Shown here piece after piece: positions 17,265 through 26,915 of a stretch of 64,000 bases of DNA. A program made the translations under genes and the position numbers. The stretch is from assembly GCA_035505995.1 (NCBI GenBank), contig DATJQF010000230.1, positions 5,301-69,300 of the forward strand, read 5' to 3'. A model generated the notes under the pieces. The model was not told the origin of the DNA, ran no database searches, and saw only the letters and a list, made by a program, of their open reading frames with translations. Numbering within the stretch: position 1 is the first letter of the stretch; the number at the start of each line of letters is the position of its first letter. Origin of the DNA: DATJQF01 sp035505995. GTDB lineage: Bacteria; Bacteroidota; Bacteroidia; Bacteroidales; FEN-979.

Positions 17265-18356
17265 ATGAAAAAACTGGGCACAAAATATACAGGCATTACT
17301 TCCATGGCTGTATTTACAGTCCTGCTCGCAGCAGCGCTGGCCGGATCCGGTTGTAAAAAAAGCAAGACCACCACTCCCATGATCACCACCTATGGTCCAT
17401 CGATGCAGATCGTTTACCTGGTGTCGAATGTGAGTGGTTTCGGTGCCGCCAATATCGACCCCAACCTGGTGGATGCATGGGGCATCGCCATCAGCCCGAA
17501 CGGCAGATTATGGGTTTCATCGGCTCAGAAAGGCCTGACCACGATTTATGATGGAACGGGAGCCACGGTGCTGAACCCGGTGACCGTATCTTCTGCGACA
17601 AGAGGCGCTGCCGGCGCGCCGACCGGGGTGGTATATAACGGCACGACGGACTTTATGATCCCCTCGGCCGGAGCGGCCGCCAAGTTCATCTATGCAGGAG
17701 GCGACGGATCCGTTTCCGGGTGGAGTTCCGGGGATTCCACCGTGGTGGTAGCCACGAAGTCCGGAGCAGTTTATACCGGGATCGCAATGGCCAATGACGG
17801 CACGGGGAATTTTCTCTATCTTGCCAATTATGGGGCAGGCACCATCGATGTCCTCGATTCAAAATTCAATTTCGTCAGCGGGAAGTCATTTTCAGATCCT
17901 TCTATTCCGACAGGTTTTAATCCGTATAATGTCGTGAATATCGGCGGAATGCTCTATGTCGCTTATGCGGCGGTACCCAATGGGCCGTTTGAAATCGGAG
18001 GTGTGAATGGCTATGTGAATATTTTCAATCCGAACGGGACCCTGGTCAAAAGATTTGCCGGCGGTACCAATCTGTTCTCTCCCTGGGGAATAACACCGGC
18101 GCCTGACGCTATGGGTCTTGGTTCGAACATGATCCTCGTGGGCAATTTCCTGGACGGCCATATCAGCGTATACGATGCGGACGGAAATTACAAGGGGCAG
18201 CTGCAGTCGGGGGGTACCATCATTACAATTGACGGTTTATGGGCCTTGACGGAAGCGCCCTCCGGTGCCTCTTCCCTCGACCAAACGGCCATATACTTCG
18301 CGGCCGGGCCGCAATTTGAAACGGAAGGGGCTGTAGGGTATTTTAAGAAACAATAG
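17265..18356 (+). CDS. TIGR03118 family secreted beta-propeller-like protein
   Basis: 363 residues, start ATG 17265 chosen because GGAGGT at 17255-17260 lies four bases upstream; a real Shine-Dalgarno site is rare in this window. A signal sequence ends LAGSGC (C30), probably a lipoprotein although the lipobox is imperfect. The body matches TIGR03118: YLVSNVSGFGAANIDPNLVDAWGIAISPNGRLWVS near the start, GAPTGVVYNG, a central FLYLANYGAGTIDVLDSKF repeat, and WGITPAPDAMGLGSNMILVGNFLDGHISVYD. The repeated strand pattern suggests a beta-propeller. The biochemical role of the family is unknown. It is a single gene convergent with recG. Confidence 0.82.
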   Translation: MKKLGTKYTGITSMAVFTVLLAAALAGSGCKKSKTTTPMITTYGPSMQIVYLVSNVSGFGAANIDPNLVDAWGIAISPNGRLWVSSAQKGLTTIYDGTGATVLNPVTVSSATRGAAGAPTGVVYNGTTDFMIPSAGAAAKFIYAGGDGSVSGWSSGDSTVVVATKSGAVYTGIAMANDGTGNFLYLANYGAGTIDVLDSKFNFVSGKSFSDPSIPTGFNPYNVVNIGGMLYVAYAAVPNGPFEIGGVNGYVNIFNPNGTLVKRFAGGTNLFSPWGITPAPDAMGLGSNMILVGNFLDGHISVYDADGNYKGQLQSGGTIITIDGLWALTEAPSGASSLDQTAIYFAAGPQFETEGAVGYFKKQ

Positions 18357-18395
18357 CCGGGGATCAGGAAAAGCTGACCGGAAAATATTCAACCG

Positions 18396-20501
18396 TCAAC
18401 TGATCAATCCCCAGTTCTGAGCATATCGGGTCATCAGGCGCAGATGATCCGAGAGAACTTTATTTTTATCGTCCTCCAGTTCCGGGTCGTCGCGGATGAT
18501 GTCTGCGGCCACATTCCGGGCATATTTCAATAATTTTTCATCCCGGACAATATCCGCGATTTTCAGGTTCAGCAACCCCGATTGCTGGGTCCCTTCCAGG
18601 TCGCCCGGTCCGCGGAGGCGAAGATCCGTTTCGGCAATCTCAAACCCGTCGGTCGTCCGGACCATGGTCTCCAGGCGTTTTTTAGCATCGTCCGACAGCT
18701 TATGGCCCGACATCAGGATGCAATAGGACTGATCGGAACCTCTGCCCACCCTCCCCCTCAGCTGATGGAGCTGCGAAAGCCCGAACCGCTCTGCATTTTC
18801 AATGACCATCACCGATGCATTCGGGATATCCACGCCAACCTCGATCACCGTCGTCGCCACCAGGATATCGGTTTCCCCGGACTGGAACCGCTGCATTTCC
18901 CCGTCTTTCTCCTGCGGCTTCATTTGTCCGTGGACCATGCTGACCCTGAACTCCGGGGCAGGGAAAACGGACCGGATCATCTCGTAGCCTTCCGCCAGGT
19001 TCTTCAGATCCAGCGTCTCGGATTCCTGGATCAGGGGATAGACCATATAAACCTGCTTCCCTTTCCGGATCTGCTTTCGCAGGAAGCCGAACACTTCCGG
19101 CCGTTTCGATTCGAAGACATGCCGGGTGATGATGGATTTCCTGCCGGGCGGCAGCTCATCGATCACGGAGGTATCCAGGTCGCCGTAAAGGGTCATTGCC
19201 AGGGTCCGCGGGATCGGCGTGGCGGTCATCACCAGCACATGCGGCGGGATCTCGTTCTTTTCCCAGAGCCGGGCCCGCTGGGCCACCCCGAAGCGGTGCT
19301 GCTCGTCGATCACCACCAGTCCCAGGTTCCGGAACTTTACTCTCTCTTCGAGCAGGGCATGGGTTCCGATCAGGATGGGGATCACCCCTTCTTCCAGGCC
19401 TTCCAGGATCTCTTTACGGGCAGCAGGACGGGTGGAACCGGTAAGCAGGGAGCACCTTAGCCCGAGGCCCGAGATCATGCCGGATATCGTCTGGAAATGC
19501 TGGGCGGCCAGTATTTCGGTGGGGGCCATCAGGCAGGACTGGTATCCGTTATCCAGTGCGATCAGCATGGTCATCAGGGCGACCAGGGTCTTGCCGCTTC
19601 CCACATCCCCCTGGAGCAGCCGGTTCATCTGTTTCCCCGACCGCAGGTCACCGCGGATCTCCCGGATCACTTTCTTCTGTGCCCCCGTCAGCTCGAAGGT
19701 AAGGTAACGGCTGTAAAAATCATTCAGGTTCTTCCCGACGACCGGGAAAGGATGTCCGGACTGCTTGTGCGTCCGGAAGAATTTCTGCTTCAGCAGCCGG
19801 AGCTGGATGTAAAAGAGCTCTTCAAATTTCAGGCGGTTTTCCGCTTTTTTCAGGATCTCATGGCCGGCAGGAAAATGGATATTCCGGAAAGCGGTATTCC
19901 GGTCGATCAGCTTAAGCCCGCTGAGGATCTCCTTCGTGAGGTTTTCCGGGACAAAGAATCTTTCCGAAGAGATCAGGGTCTTCATCAGCTTGGAGATGCC
20001 CCGGCTGTCGAGCCCTTTGGATTTCAGTTTCTCCGTCGAGCCATAATACGGCCGGATCGAGTCGGCCACCGCCCCCGGAAGCGCCGAAGGGATCTCCAGT
20101 TCCGGGTGGGGCAGATTCAGCCGTCCGTTGAACCAGGAGGGTTTCCCGAAGACCAGGTATTCGATTCCCGGCGTCAGCTTATCCAGGATCCATTGTTGCC
20201 CCCGGAACCAAACCAGGTCGATCTCCCCCGATTCGTCGGCCACGGTGGCAATGATCCTCCTGGCACGGGGAGGGCCGGCAGTCTGCACCCTGGTGATCTT
20301 TCCCCTGATCTGGACATAGGCCGTATCATCCCTGACCTCCCCGATGCTGAAGATCCGGGTCCGGTCGATGTAGCGAAAGGGGAAAAAGGAAAGAAACTCC
20401 CCGAAGGTGAATACCTGCAATTCCTTCCTGAGCATCTCCGCCCGGGCGGGACCGACGCCTTTAAGGTATTCGATAGGAGTTTCCAGGAAGGTTCCCTGCA
20501 T
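18396..20501 (-). CDS. recG: ATP-dependent DNA helicase RecG
   Basis: Branched-DNA helicase that reverses stalled forks and processes Holliday junctions. 701 residues from ATG 20501 (MQGTFLETPIEYLKGVGPARAEMLRKEL); an in-frame TTG at 20525 overlaps the likely promoter and is rejected. N-terminal wedge/OB domain (about 60-150), then Walker A GDVGSGKT, the DEAD-type box DEQH (VIDEQHRFGVAQRARL), MTATPIPRTLA and helicase C motifs ATTVIEVGVDIPNAS and QLRGRVGRG. Length is normal. Monocistronic with a TAnnTTTG box and followed by convergent TIGR03118. Confidence 0.97.
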   Translation of the reverse strand: MQGTFLETPIEYLKGVGPARAEMLRKELQVFTFGEFLSFFPFRYIDRTRIFSIGEVRDDTAYVQIRGKITRVQTAGPPRARRIIATVADESGEIDLVWFRGQQWILDKLTPGIEYLVFGKPSWFNGRLNLPHPELEIPSALPGAVADSIRPYYGSTEKLKSKGLDSRGISKLMKTLISSERFFVPENLTKEILSGLKLIDRNTAFRNIHFPAGHEILKKAENRLKFEELFYIQLRLLKQKFFRTHKQSGHPFPVVGKNLNDFYSRYLTFELTGAQKKVIREIRGDLRSGKQMNRLLQGDVGSGKTLVALMTMLIALDNGYQSCLMAPTEILAAQHFQTISGMISGLGLRCSLLTGSTRPAARKEILEGLEEGVIPILIGTHALLEERVKFRNLGLVVIDEQHRFGVAQRARLWEKNEIPPHVLVMTATPIPRTLAMTLYGDLDTSVIDELPPGRKSIITRHVFESKRPEVFGFLRKQIRKGKQVYMVYPLIQESETLDLKNLAEGYEMIRSVFPAPEFRVSMVHGQMKPQEKDGEMQRFQSGETDILVATTVIEVGVDIPNASVMVIENAERFGLSQLHQLRGRVGRGSDQSYCILMSGHKLSDDAKKRLETMVRTTDGFEIAETDLRLRGPGDLEGTQQSGLLNLKIADIVRDEKLLKYARNVAADIIRDDPELEDDKNKVLSDHLRLMTRYAQNWGLIS

Positions 20502-20522
20502 GCCGTTGTATGCTGGTATGGA

Positions 20523-20530
20523 CAAATTTA
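20523..20530 (-). promoter_or_regulatory. TAnnTTTG -7 box for recG
   Basis: On the minus strand TAAATTTG, 21 bases ahead of ATG 20501, in the short gap after the gldN terminator. Confidence 0.55.
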
Positions 20531-20554
20531 TGGATTTTTGCCTGTCCCGGATTC

Positions 20555-20585
20555 AAAAAAAAACTCTCCGCGGGGGAGAGTTTTT
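20555..20585 (-). terminator. Rho-independent terminator of the T9SS operon (after gldN)
   Basis: Minus-strand stem GAAAAACTCTCC / GGAGAGTTTTT with a short GC-rich loop (20564-20580 core) runs into nine T. It sits 24 bases after the gldN stop and directly before the recG promoter. Confidence 0.85.
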
Positions 20586-20608
20586 CAAGCTTTTATAAAG
20601 AGCGCAGC

Positions 20609-21460
20609 TTAGTATTCCCAGAGATTCTGCTCGAAGGAGTGCAGGCTTTCCTTGGCCCGTTCCGATTCCAGCATGGCATCCACGCCCAGGGCATATTCAT
20701 TGATCTGCCGGTCGTAGACGTTCTCTTCTTTATAGATATAGCTGTTGAACATCCTTTTCATAAAGACATCGTCATACGACAACCTGCCGGCCGATCCGTT
20801 CTTGAGGTTGAACTGCTCGCATTTCGCCAGGATGGGCCTGCATTCGGGGAAATAAACCCAGAAGAGAGGCTCGGTTGCACGGAATTCTCCTTTTTCGTCA
20901 AAATTATCCTTAACAGGACAGATGCCTAAAATTCGGACCTCGACAACTGAACGTTGTTTATCGAATACCCAATCTTCCTTTAGACGAAGATATTTCACAT
21001 CTGAGGCATAAAAAGGTTTGGTAATGACCGTATCAAATTCTTCATCCGAATCAGGACGTTTCAGTGTTACTTTCTGAGGCGTTTCAAGCTTATCCATCAA
21101 TTCCTTATAGGTAATCGGGTAAAGGAATTGATCAGAAGTCGGAGAATACGCCGTAATAGTCCCTTCTTTCATGGCATCGAGAATAATCTGCACGAAGCTT
21201 TTCCATCCATTCTGCGGCTGCACCGGGTAATAGAACGGCTGGTTGATCTTTTCCCGCATATCAATGGTTCTCCAGATTCTCCTGGACCAGACGATATCCG
21301 CTTCCCGGAGAGGGACGTAAGGGATCGGCTCCATCTGCACGATGGCTTGCTTATCATAAATGCCGTCCCTCGGAGGGCCTTCAAGAACCTGCGCTGAGGT
21401 GTTCAGTTTTACCCCCGTGATGAGCAGGGAGACTAAAACCAGAAAAAGAGCTTTTTTCAT
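20609..21460 (-). CDS. gldN: Type IX secretion / gliding protein GldN (PorN)
   Basis: Periplasmic component that, with the lipoprotein GldK, forms the ring under the outer membrane in the T9SS. 283 residues with a signal peptide (residues 1-23, ending TSA). Family features: a Trp-rich WSRRIWRTIDMREKINQPFYYPVQP block, a central domain with TYKELMDKL, and FRATEPLFWVYFPECRPIL. An AGGAGGT Shine-Dalgarno sequence lies three bases before the ATG, unlike most genes here. It is the last gene of porP-gldK-gldL-gldM-gldN, 24 bases after gldM, and is followed by a terminator. Confidence 0.95.
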   Translation of the reverse strand: MKKALFLVLVSLLITGVKLNTSAQVLEGPPRDGIYDKQAIVQMEPIPYVPLREADIVWSRRIWRTIDMREKINQPFYYPVQPQNGWKSFVQIILDAMKEGTITAYSPTSDQFLYPITYKELMDKLETPQKVTLKRPDSDEEFDTVITKPFYASDVKYLRLKEDWVFDKQRSVVEVRILGICPVKDNFDEKGEFRATEPLFWVYFPECRPILAKCEQFNLKNGSAGRLSYDDVFMKRMFNSYIYKEENVYDRQINEYALGVDAMLESERAKESLHSFEQNLWEY

Positions 21461-21484
21461 ATTACCTCCTGATAGCTATGATGC

Positions 21485-23083
21485 TTAATTGATTTTTAAT
21501 CCGATGCCGGCGATGGTCCGTTCCCCGTCCGGTCCTTTCACATTGATATCTTCAAACCAGATACGCTTGTTCTTTTTTGCATCCTGGATGATCTTGAGGA
21601 TCTCGGGAGTCAATCGGTTTCCGGTTACCTTCATCGGAATGACATCACCCGAGATTTCGGTCACGAATGTGAATGAAGTACATACATAACGCAGATCGAA
21701 GTCAAATCCCACCGGCATTTCCGGGACCAGGTACGGGCTGGCGAGCAGCAGGCTCTTGGAAATGAATCCCTCGCTCTTGCCGCCCACCTTCGCGATCGGG
21801 TCGGGCACTCTTTTCAGGCGGAAGGTCATGCTGCCCATGTTTTTGGATTTTCCTGCAAATACTGCCGAAACGCCGACCACGGCTTCTTTGGTTCCTTTCG
21901 GAAGATCATATACGATCCAGGCTTTCCCTTCCGGACGGATCTTCCCGGCCGAGATGGTCGGGGTGACCCTTTCCGGTCCGCCGGGAACGGAAATATCCAC
22001 CGGGTTCTCCACCCCTATATAAAAGACGTTCATCTTGGTGGGAGAGATCGTCAACCCGGGTTTGGCCACGATGAATTCATCTTTGAAATGAAAGGTCATG
22101 GTATCGCCCATCGGGCTAACAACGCGGATGATCCCCGCGAATTTCTTCAGTCCTTCCGCACCGGATGCAAGTTTCAGCGTGACGACCCCGCCGGAGCCCT
22201 GGATCGGGGTAGCCGACTTGAAATTGGCGGGAAGCAGCGTATCGGACCCGAGCACATAGCGCACATCGGGATTCTGTTTGGTGTCGTAAGCGGCCACCAG
22301 GATCTCCGCCTGGTATTCTTCGCCCATGAACACATAGCTGCTTTTCGGAATCACCTTGGCCTGGATCTCGTCGAATTTCCAGTCTTCCGCGGTAACGGAC
22401 GAATAAAGATTGTTCACCACGTCGAATTCCGCATTATAGATCTCCGCCTTGACCTTATTCAGGAGGGTGACATCGGCGGCAAGGATGGTCCGGTAAAAAT
22501 TATGCATTTCCCAGTTTTGCTTCCGGCCGTCCGCATCATAGAAGGGACCTTTGGTGTCCAGCCCCATTTTTATCACGCTCCGGTATTGGGGATCCACCAG
22601 GTCGAGCATCTGCTTGCGGTAATTTTCGATACGTTCCCTCAGCTTTCTGGACTCCCCGGCCGATCCGTCGTGGGAGCTGCCGATCATGTAATTAGTGGGA
22701 AGATCGTAGTTATCTTTTCTTTTCGCATTCCTGAGTATCAGGGTTTTGGCTTCCTCATAAGGAATTCTTTCGGTTTTTTTGATCGCCATGAATTTAACGC
22801 TGTCCACATAATACGCCATATCTTCCGACAGCTTCTGCGCGATTTTCGCTTTCTCCCAGTAGGGTCCCACTTTATTCGGGTTCAACTGATATTGCTGCTT
22901 GAATCTTGCAAACGTGTTATCGAGTTTCTTGGAGAAGTTCTCATTGGTAGTTTCCATGCTTTCATTCACCACAAGGAACGCATCGAGGATCTGTTTCGAG
23001 ACATTCAGTGCAAGTAAGGCCGTAAGCACAAGATACATCATACCGATCATCTTTTGCCTCGGGGTCTCCTTATATCCAGCCAT
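21485..23083 (-). CDS. gldM: Type IX secretion / gliding motor protein GldM (PorM)
   Basis: Inner-membrane-anchored rod of the T9SS motor. A single N-terminal helix (residues 12-33, MIGMMYLVLTALLALNVSKQI) pairs with GldL to use the proton gradient, while the long periplasmic part (about 490 residues, four Ig/alpha domains in the known structures) reaches GldK/GldN. The hallmark start MAGYKETPRQKMIGMMYLVLTALLALN is intact; the family length is about 510-530 and this one is 532. The coiled helical domain about 40-220 and later beta domains (VFYIGVENPVDISVPGG) fit. It is 52 bases from gldL and 24 from gldN. Confidence 0.97.
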   Translation of the reverse strand: MAGYKETPRQKMIGMMYLVLTALLALNVSKQILDAFLVVNESMETTNENFSKKLDNTFARFKQQYQLNPNKVGPYWEKAKIAQKLSEDMAYYVDSVKFMAIKKTERIPYEEAKTLILRNAKRKDNYDLPTNYMIGSSHDGSAGESRKLRERIENYRKQMLDLVDPQYRSVIKMGLDTKGPFYDADGRKQNWEMHNFYRTILAADVTLLNKVKAEIYNAEFDVVNNLYSSVTAEDWKFDEIQAKVIPKSSYVFMGEEYQAEILVAAYDTKQNPDVRYVLGSDTLLPANFKSATPIQGSGGVVTLKLASGAEGLKKFAGIIRVVSPMGDTMTFHFKDEFIVAKPGLTISPTKMNVFYIGVENPVDISVPGGPERVTPTISAGKIRPEGKAWIVYDLPKGTKEAVVGVSAVFAGKSKNMGSMTFRLKRVPDPIAKVGGKSEGFISKSLLLASPYLVPEMPVGFDFDLRYVCTSFTFVTEISGDVIPMKVTGNRLTPEILKIIQDAKKNKRIWFEDINVKGPDGERTIAGIGLKIN

Positions 23084-23135
23084 TTAGTATTAGAATTATA
23101 ATTGGTTTAACCTGGGATTGATTTGTTCTTATAGT

Positions 23136-24320
23136 TTATTTGAGGTTGACATTCATGGCGGAAAGCATGTTCCCATACACCCGGTTCAGAGCGGAAATAT
23201 TCTTTGCCAGTGCGTCCACTTCCTCTTTGAATTTCGCGGTCTTTTCCACAGAGTCATGCAGATTGGAGAGGAAATCATTGATGGTTTCATGCATTTTGAT
23301 GGTCGCTTCCGCCTGTTTTTCGGAACCTTCGATCTGCTGCTCGAACACTTTGTTGAGGATCTCCACGCTGTCCTTGTACCGGGCCGTATTGACCACGGAA
23401 TCCTGCAGGTTGTGGACCAGCTTGTTCATGGCCTCATTTACCTTGTTGGTGGATTCCATCTGGTGGTTTGAGCTTTGCAGGTGCAGTTCATACAGGGCGT
23501 TCAGGGCCGCCAGGTTCTTGGACACATTCTGCAGGTTCTTATTATAGTTGTTCCCTTCCAGCGCAGAGGAGCTCAGTGTTTCGGAGGTCTTGGAAAGCAG
23601 CTCTGCCGATTCATTATATTTTTCAACGAATTTTTTGGCAGAGGTGGTGGCATTTGCAATGGAGCTGTTAAATTCCTTATTGAGGGAGATTTCGTCCTTG
23701 ATGGAATTGGAAGCCTGGAAATAAGCGTCCGAAAGCACGGAAGCATTCTTGGAGATGGATTGCAGGTGTTGCAGGTGTTCCTCGGAAACTGCTACATTAT
23801 GATCCATCGCTTTCGAGGTCTTCTTATAGGATTCATTCAGTACGGAAGCGGATTCGGTGGCCGATTTCATGGTGTTGATGTACTGGTCGTTGGCCAGGGC
23901 TGCATTGCTCACATCCGAAAGCTTGGAGGTGGTTTCGGACAGGTTTCGCAGTCCTTGTCCCAGGTTTTCGATCAGCTCCGGCCCGATCTTGGCTTCCTCC
24001 AGCATTTTATCCAGTTCCTTGGTCACGCTTTCTCCTTCGGTGAGACTGGCCACATCCACGCTTTCGCCATGGTAGATCCCGGCCAGCTGGGGGTAAACGA
24101 GGCTCCAGTCCGGTTCCACATGGGGGGGTTCAAAGGCCGAAAAGAAAAAGATGACGGACTCCGTACCGAGGCCTACGATCAGCATGATATCCGCACCCCA
24201 GTAATGATTGATCTTGAAAAGTGCGCCAATGATCACAACGGAGGCTCCCCATCCGTAAAGTTTGGCCATGAAGTTGCGGTATTTCCTGGACCGCGCCAAT
24301 GCAAATAGACCCGTACCCAT
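23136..24320 (-). CDS. gldL: Type IX secretion / gliding motor protein GldL (PorL), long form
   Basis: Inner-membrane proton channel part of the T9SS motor with GldM. Two helices (about 22-37 and 43-61) contain or flank charged residues K36, H39, E54 and E64 in FMAKLYGWGASVVIIGALFKINH and GLGTESVIFFFSAFEPP. The rest, about residues 95-394, is a long coiled coil rich in Ser, Asn and Glu with an imperfect repeat pattern (for example NESYKKTSKAMDHNVAVSEEHLQHL). That makes it clearly longer than the roughly 215-residue Flavobacterium protein and longer than PorL. The cytoplasmic coiled-coil tail probably forms the base of the motor. It is 73 bases after gldK. Confidence 0.95.
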   Translation of the reverse strand: MGTGLFALARSRKYRNFMAKLYGWGASVVIIGALFKINHYWGADIMLIVGLGTESVIFFFSAFEPPHVEPDWSLVYPQLAGIYHGESVDVASLTEGESVTKELDKMLEEAKIGPELIENLGQGLRNLSETTSKLSDVSNAALANDQYINTMKSATESASVLNESYKKTSKAMDHNVAVSEEHLQHLQSISKNASVLSDAYFQASNSIKDEISLNKEFNSSIANATTSAKKFVEKYNESAELLSKTSETLSSSALEGNNYNKNLQNVSKNLAALNALYELHLQSSNHQMESTNKVNEAMNKLVHNLQDSVVNTARYKDSVEILNKVFEQQIEGSEKQAEATIKMHETINDFLSNLHDSVEKTAKFKEEVDALAKNISALNRVYGNMLSAMNVNLK

Positions 24321-24393
24321 AGTTTTGAATGATTAAGTATTTGGTTGTTTTAATAAATGAATTATCTGGCTCACGAGAGAGACTGTAACCGTT

Positions 24394-25761
24394 TTATTTG
24401 TACACATGAGATGCCCGGGAGGGATTGTCGTCCTTCTGCCGTCCCAGGAAGGTTTGTACACAACGGAACCCGACGTAGCATTTTGCAGAATCCTGGTATT
24501 CGTACGAGCGGCTCGACACGCGAAGGTAGTAGGCGACGTCTTTCCAGGAACCGCCTCGTGTCACTTTACGTTTCATGGCCGGTGGATCCGAATCCTTGGC
24601 ATTGTATTTATAATCGGGATTCAGGTCCCAGGTGAAATTATAGGAAGAGGGATTGAAAGCGGAACTGGTCCATTCCGCCACGTTTCCGGCCATATCATAC
24701 AGACCGAAATCATTGGCCGGGTAATGCGCCACGATCACCGGCACCGCGCCGCCGTCGTCGATATAATCACCCCGCATCGGCTTGAAGTTCGCCAGGAAGC
24801 AGCCTTTATCATTACGGGTGTACGGACCTCCCCACGGGTAGGGGTTGCCGTCGTTGCCACCCCGGGCTGCCCACTCCCATTCGGCTTCGGTGGGGAGCCG
24901 GTAATCGCTGATGTTCGACTCGCCTTTCTTGCCATACAGGAAGCTGTTCTTCAGCTGGGTCCGCCAGATGCAGAAGGCATTTGCCTGCTTCCAGGTGATG
25001 CCGACTACCGGGTAATTGTCATACGCCGGGTGCCAGAAATATTTTTCCGTCATCGGGTCGTTGAAAGAATATACGTAATCGTGGATCCAGCAGAGGGTAT
25101 CGGGATATACGTTGATGACCTCTTTTCTCACATAGACCGAGCGGTCTTTCAGTCCCTGGGGACGGTTCATGAGGCCGGCCTCCTTCGGATCGCCGGGCTG
25201 CGTGAAATCCTTACGGGCGGCTGCTTTCAGATCCACATAGTAATATTCAAAATAAAGCTTGCGGGTATCAATCTCTTTTCTGCGGAAATAGCGTTCGCTT
25301 TCCGGCAGGTACATCTGGGCCAGGGCCGTCTGCGCATCCTGGTTCTGGGAGTTCCAGTCCAGCTTGGCGTTCCAGTTCAGGAACGGGGGATCAAAGGTTT
25401 CCCCGGTTTTCTTGTTTTCCGAAATAAGGTAGGTTGCTTCATCCACTTCGCCCAGCAGTCGGCGGGCAATGGAATCCCTCACCCAGTAAACGAATTGCCG
25501 GTATTCGTTATTGGTGATCTCCGTCTGGTCCATGTAAAAGGCCTGGATGGTGACTGTCTTGGGGTTGTTCAGCTGGGCATAGGGGACATCCTCGTCTCCC
25601 ACCCCCATCGTGAAACTACCCATGGGGATATACACCATCCCGAAGGGTTCCGGTGCATAATATCGCTTCCTGTTTTTTACTCCGGTAAGCTCCCCGTTTC
25701 CTGAGTTTCCGCAGCTTCCCAGGATCAGGAGCAGAGCAAAATAGATGAGCAGTTTTTTCAT
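24394..25761 (-). CDS. gldK: Type IX secretion lipoprotein GldK (PorK)
   Basis: Outer-membrane lipoprotein of the GldK/GldN ring in the T9SS. Start ATG 25761 gives a clean lipoprotein signal MKKLLIYFALLLILGSC with C17. The body has the formylglycine-generating/SUMF1 fold used by this family without known catalysis: FGMVYIPMGSFTMG, MDQTEITNNEYRQFVYWV, YPVVGITWKQANAFCIWR, RLPTEAEWEWAARGG, FGLYDMAGNVAEWTSS and VTRGGSWKD. 455 residues, normal. It is 102 bases after the porP-type gene; a TAnnTTTG box in that gap could add expression. Confidence 0.96.
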   Translation of the reverse strand: MKKLLIYFALLLILGSCGNSGNGELTGVKNRKRYYAPEPFGMVYIPMGSFTMGVGDEDVPYAQLNNPKTVTIQAFYMDQTEITNNEYRQFVYWVRDSIARRLLGEVDEATYLISENKKTGETFDPPFLNWNAKLDWNSQNQDAQTALAQMYLPESERYFRRKEIDTRKLYFEYYYVDLKAAARKDFTQPGDPKEAGLMNRPQGLKDRSVYVRKEVINVYPDTLCWIHDYVYSFNDPMTEKYFWHPAYDNYPVVGITWKQANAFCIWRTQLKNSFLYGKKGESNISDYRLPTEAEWEWAARGGNDGNPYPWGGPYTRNDKGCFLANFKPMRGDYIDDGGAVPVIVAHYPANDFGLYDMAGNVAEWTSSAFNPSSYNFTWDLNPDYKYNAKDSDPPAMKRKVTRGGSWKDVAYYLRVSSRSYEYQDSAKCYVGFRCVQTFLGRQKDDNPSRASHVYK

Positions 25762-25846
25762 TTTCAGGCTGGTTAATGTTAAAAAAATAACGCTGTTTAA
25801 CATTTTTTAGTATTCAACCATTTTAATTATTGCGGCGTCAAACTCG

Positions 25847-25854
25847 CAAAGGTA
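25847..25854 (-). promoter_or_regulatory. TAnnTTTG -7 box between porP/sprF and gldK
   Basis: Minus-strand TACCTTTG 86 bases before the gldK ATG; may be an internal promoter of the T9SS operon. Confidence 0.45.
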
Positions 25855-25863
25855 AAAATTTTA

Positions 25864-26844
25864 TTATAAGAACCGTGTGTTACGGTAACTTTTCCTGAAT
25901 TTTTCAATTTTAAGCTTGAACAGGTATCCCAGCGTCACTTCCACGCTGCCGTCGTTGTATTTCGACAGGCTGGAAGTGCTGATGTCATAGGAGATCCCGA
26001 CCCGGATGCTCTTGATGTTGATTCCGGCCAGGATCATCACTGCATCCTGGTACCGGTATCCCAATCCGCCCCAGAACTTATTATTATACAGGAGCAGGGC
26101 ATCCACGTCGAAGGAAAAGGCGGCCCCGTCATACAGGAACATGGCCGACGGCTGCAATTCGAACAGCGGGTGTCCCGGGATCACCCAGTTATATCCGCCG
26201 GTCAGGTAATACTGCCTTTTCAGTTTGTAGAAGATCTTTTTCTCCTCGCTCTGCAGGATCTGGTCGGCCGAAAGTCCGACATAAAATTTATCCGGGATCC
26301 TGTAATAGGCGCCCAGGGTCATATCCGCTACCAGCCCGCTGCGCTGGGACTTGTCATCCAGCACGAAATCGCCCGATTCCTGGGCCGGTTTGAACTTGGC
26401 AAAATCGATTTTGGTATTGATGATATCGGCACCGATCCCGCCCGACAATACTCCCGGACCCACATTCGCCCGGTAGGCATAGCATACCTTGATCCCGATA
26501 TTGCTGAAATAGCCCAGCTTGTCCTGGTAGATGCTCAGGGCGGCACCGCCATGCAGAATCGTGATCGGGGCATCGGCCGTTACCAGGTAGGTTTGCGGAC
26601 CGATCTGGTCGCCATCCCCGTCCTTGAACCCGATCCATTGCTGCCTGATCCAGCCGTTCAGGTTGATCCCGTCACTCGATCCCGCATAAGCCGGGTTGAA
26701 TTCCATATTATTGAACATGTACTGCGTCATGACAGTATTCTGCTGGGATTTCCCGATGAGCGGCAGCAGTAAAAGAAAAAATCCCCCCCCGAAAGGAAGC
26801 AAATACTTTAACAAGTGGAATTTTCTCTTTTCTTGCAAAAGCAT
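25864..26844 (-). CDS. porP: PorP/SprF family type IX secretion outer-membrane protein
   Basis: A beta-barrel protein of the PorP/SprF family, which links cargo or the ring to the outer membrane in the T9SS. 326 residues from ATG 26844; the TTG before it is rejected. A signal sequence (about 1-33, ending LIGKSQ) leads into the hallmark QNTVMTQYMFNNMEFNPAYAGSSDGINL, followed by paired beta strands such as GGAALSIYQDKLGYF and DMTLGAYYRIPDKFYVGLSADQI. It precedes gldK in the same order as P. gingivalis porP-porK-porL-porM-porN, so porP is favoured over a cargo-specific sprF. A good two-part promoter lies upstream. Confidence 0.92.
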   Translation of the reverse strand: MLLQEKRKFHLLKYLLPFGGGFFLLLLPLIGKSQQNTVMTQYMFNNMEFNPAYAGSSDGINLNGWIRQQWIGFKDGDGDQIGPQTYLVTADAPITILHGGAALSIYQDKLGYFSNIGIKVCYAYRANVGPGVLSGGIGADIINTKIDFAKFKPAQESGDFVLDDKSQRSGLVADMTLGAYYRIPDKFYVGLSADQILQSEEKKIFYKLKRQYYLTGGYNWVIPGHPLFELQPSAMFLYDGAAFSFDVDALLLYNNKFWGGLGYRYQDAVMILAGINIKSIRVGISYDISTSSLSKYNDGSVEVTLGYLFKLKIEKFRKSYRNTRFL

Positions 26845-26915
26845 CAAGGTTTGGGTGAGGCAGGTCTAAACAGCGTGCTAAAAGTACTATTTTTTTAACA
26901 ACTGCCTTCAAAACG

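Noticed and set aside
24394..25761. GldK as a sulfatase-activating formylglycine enzyme
   Set aside because: The fold is shared, but the lipoprotein signal, gene order and family sequence are those of GldK/PorK.
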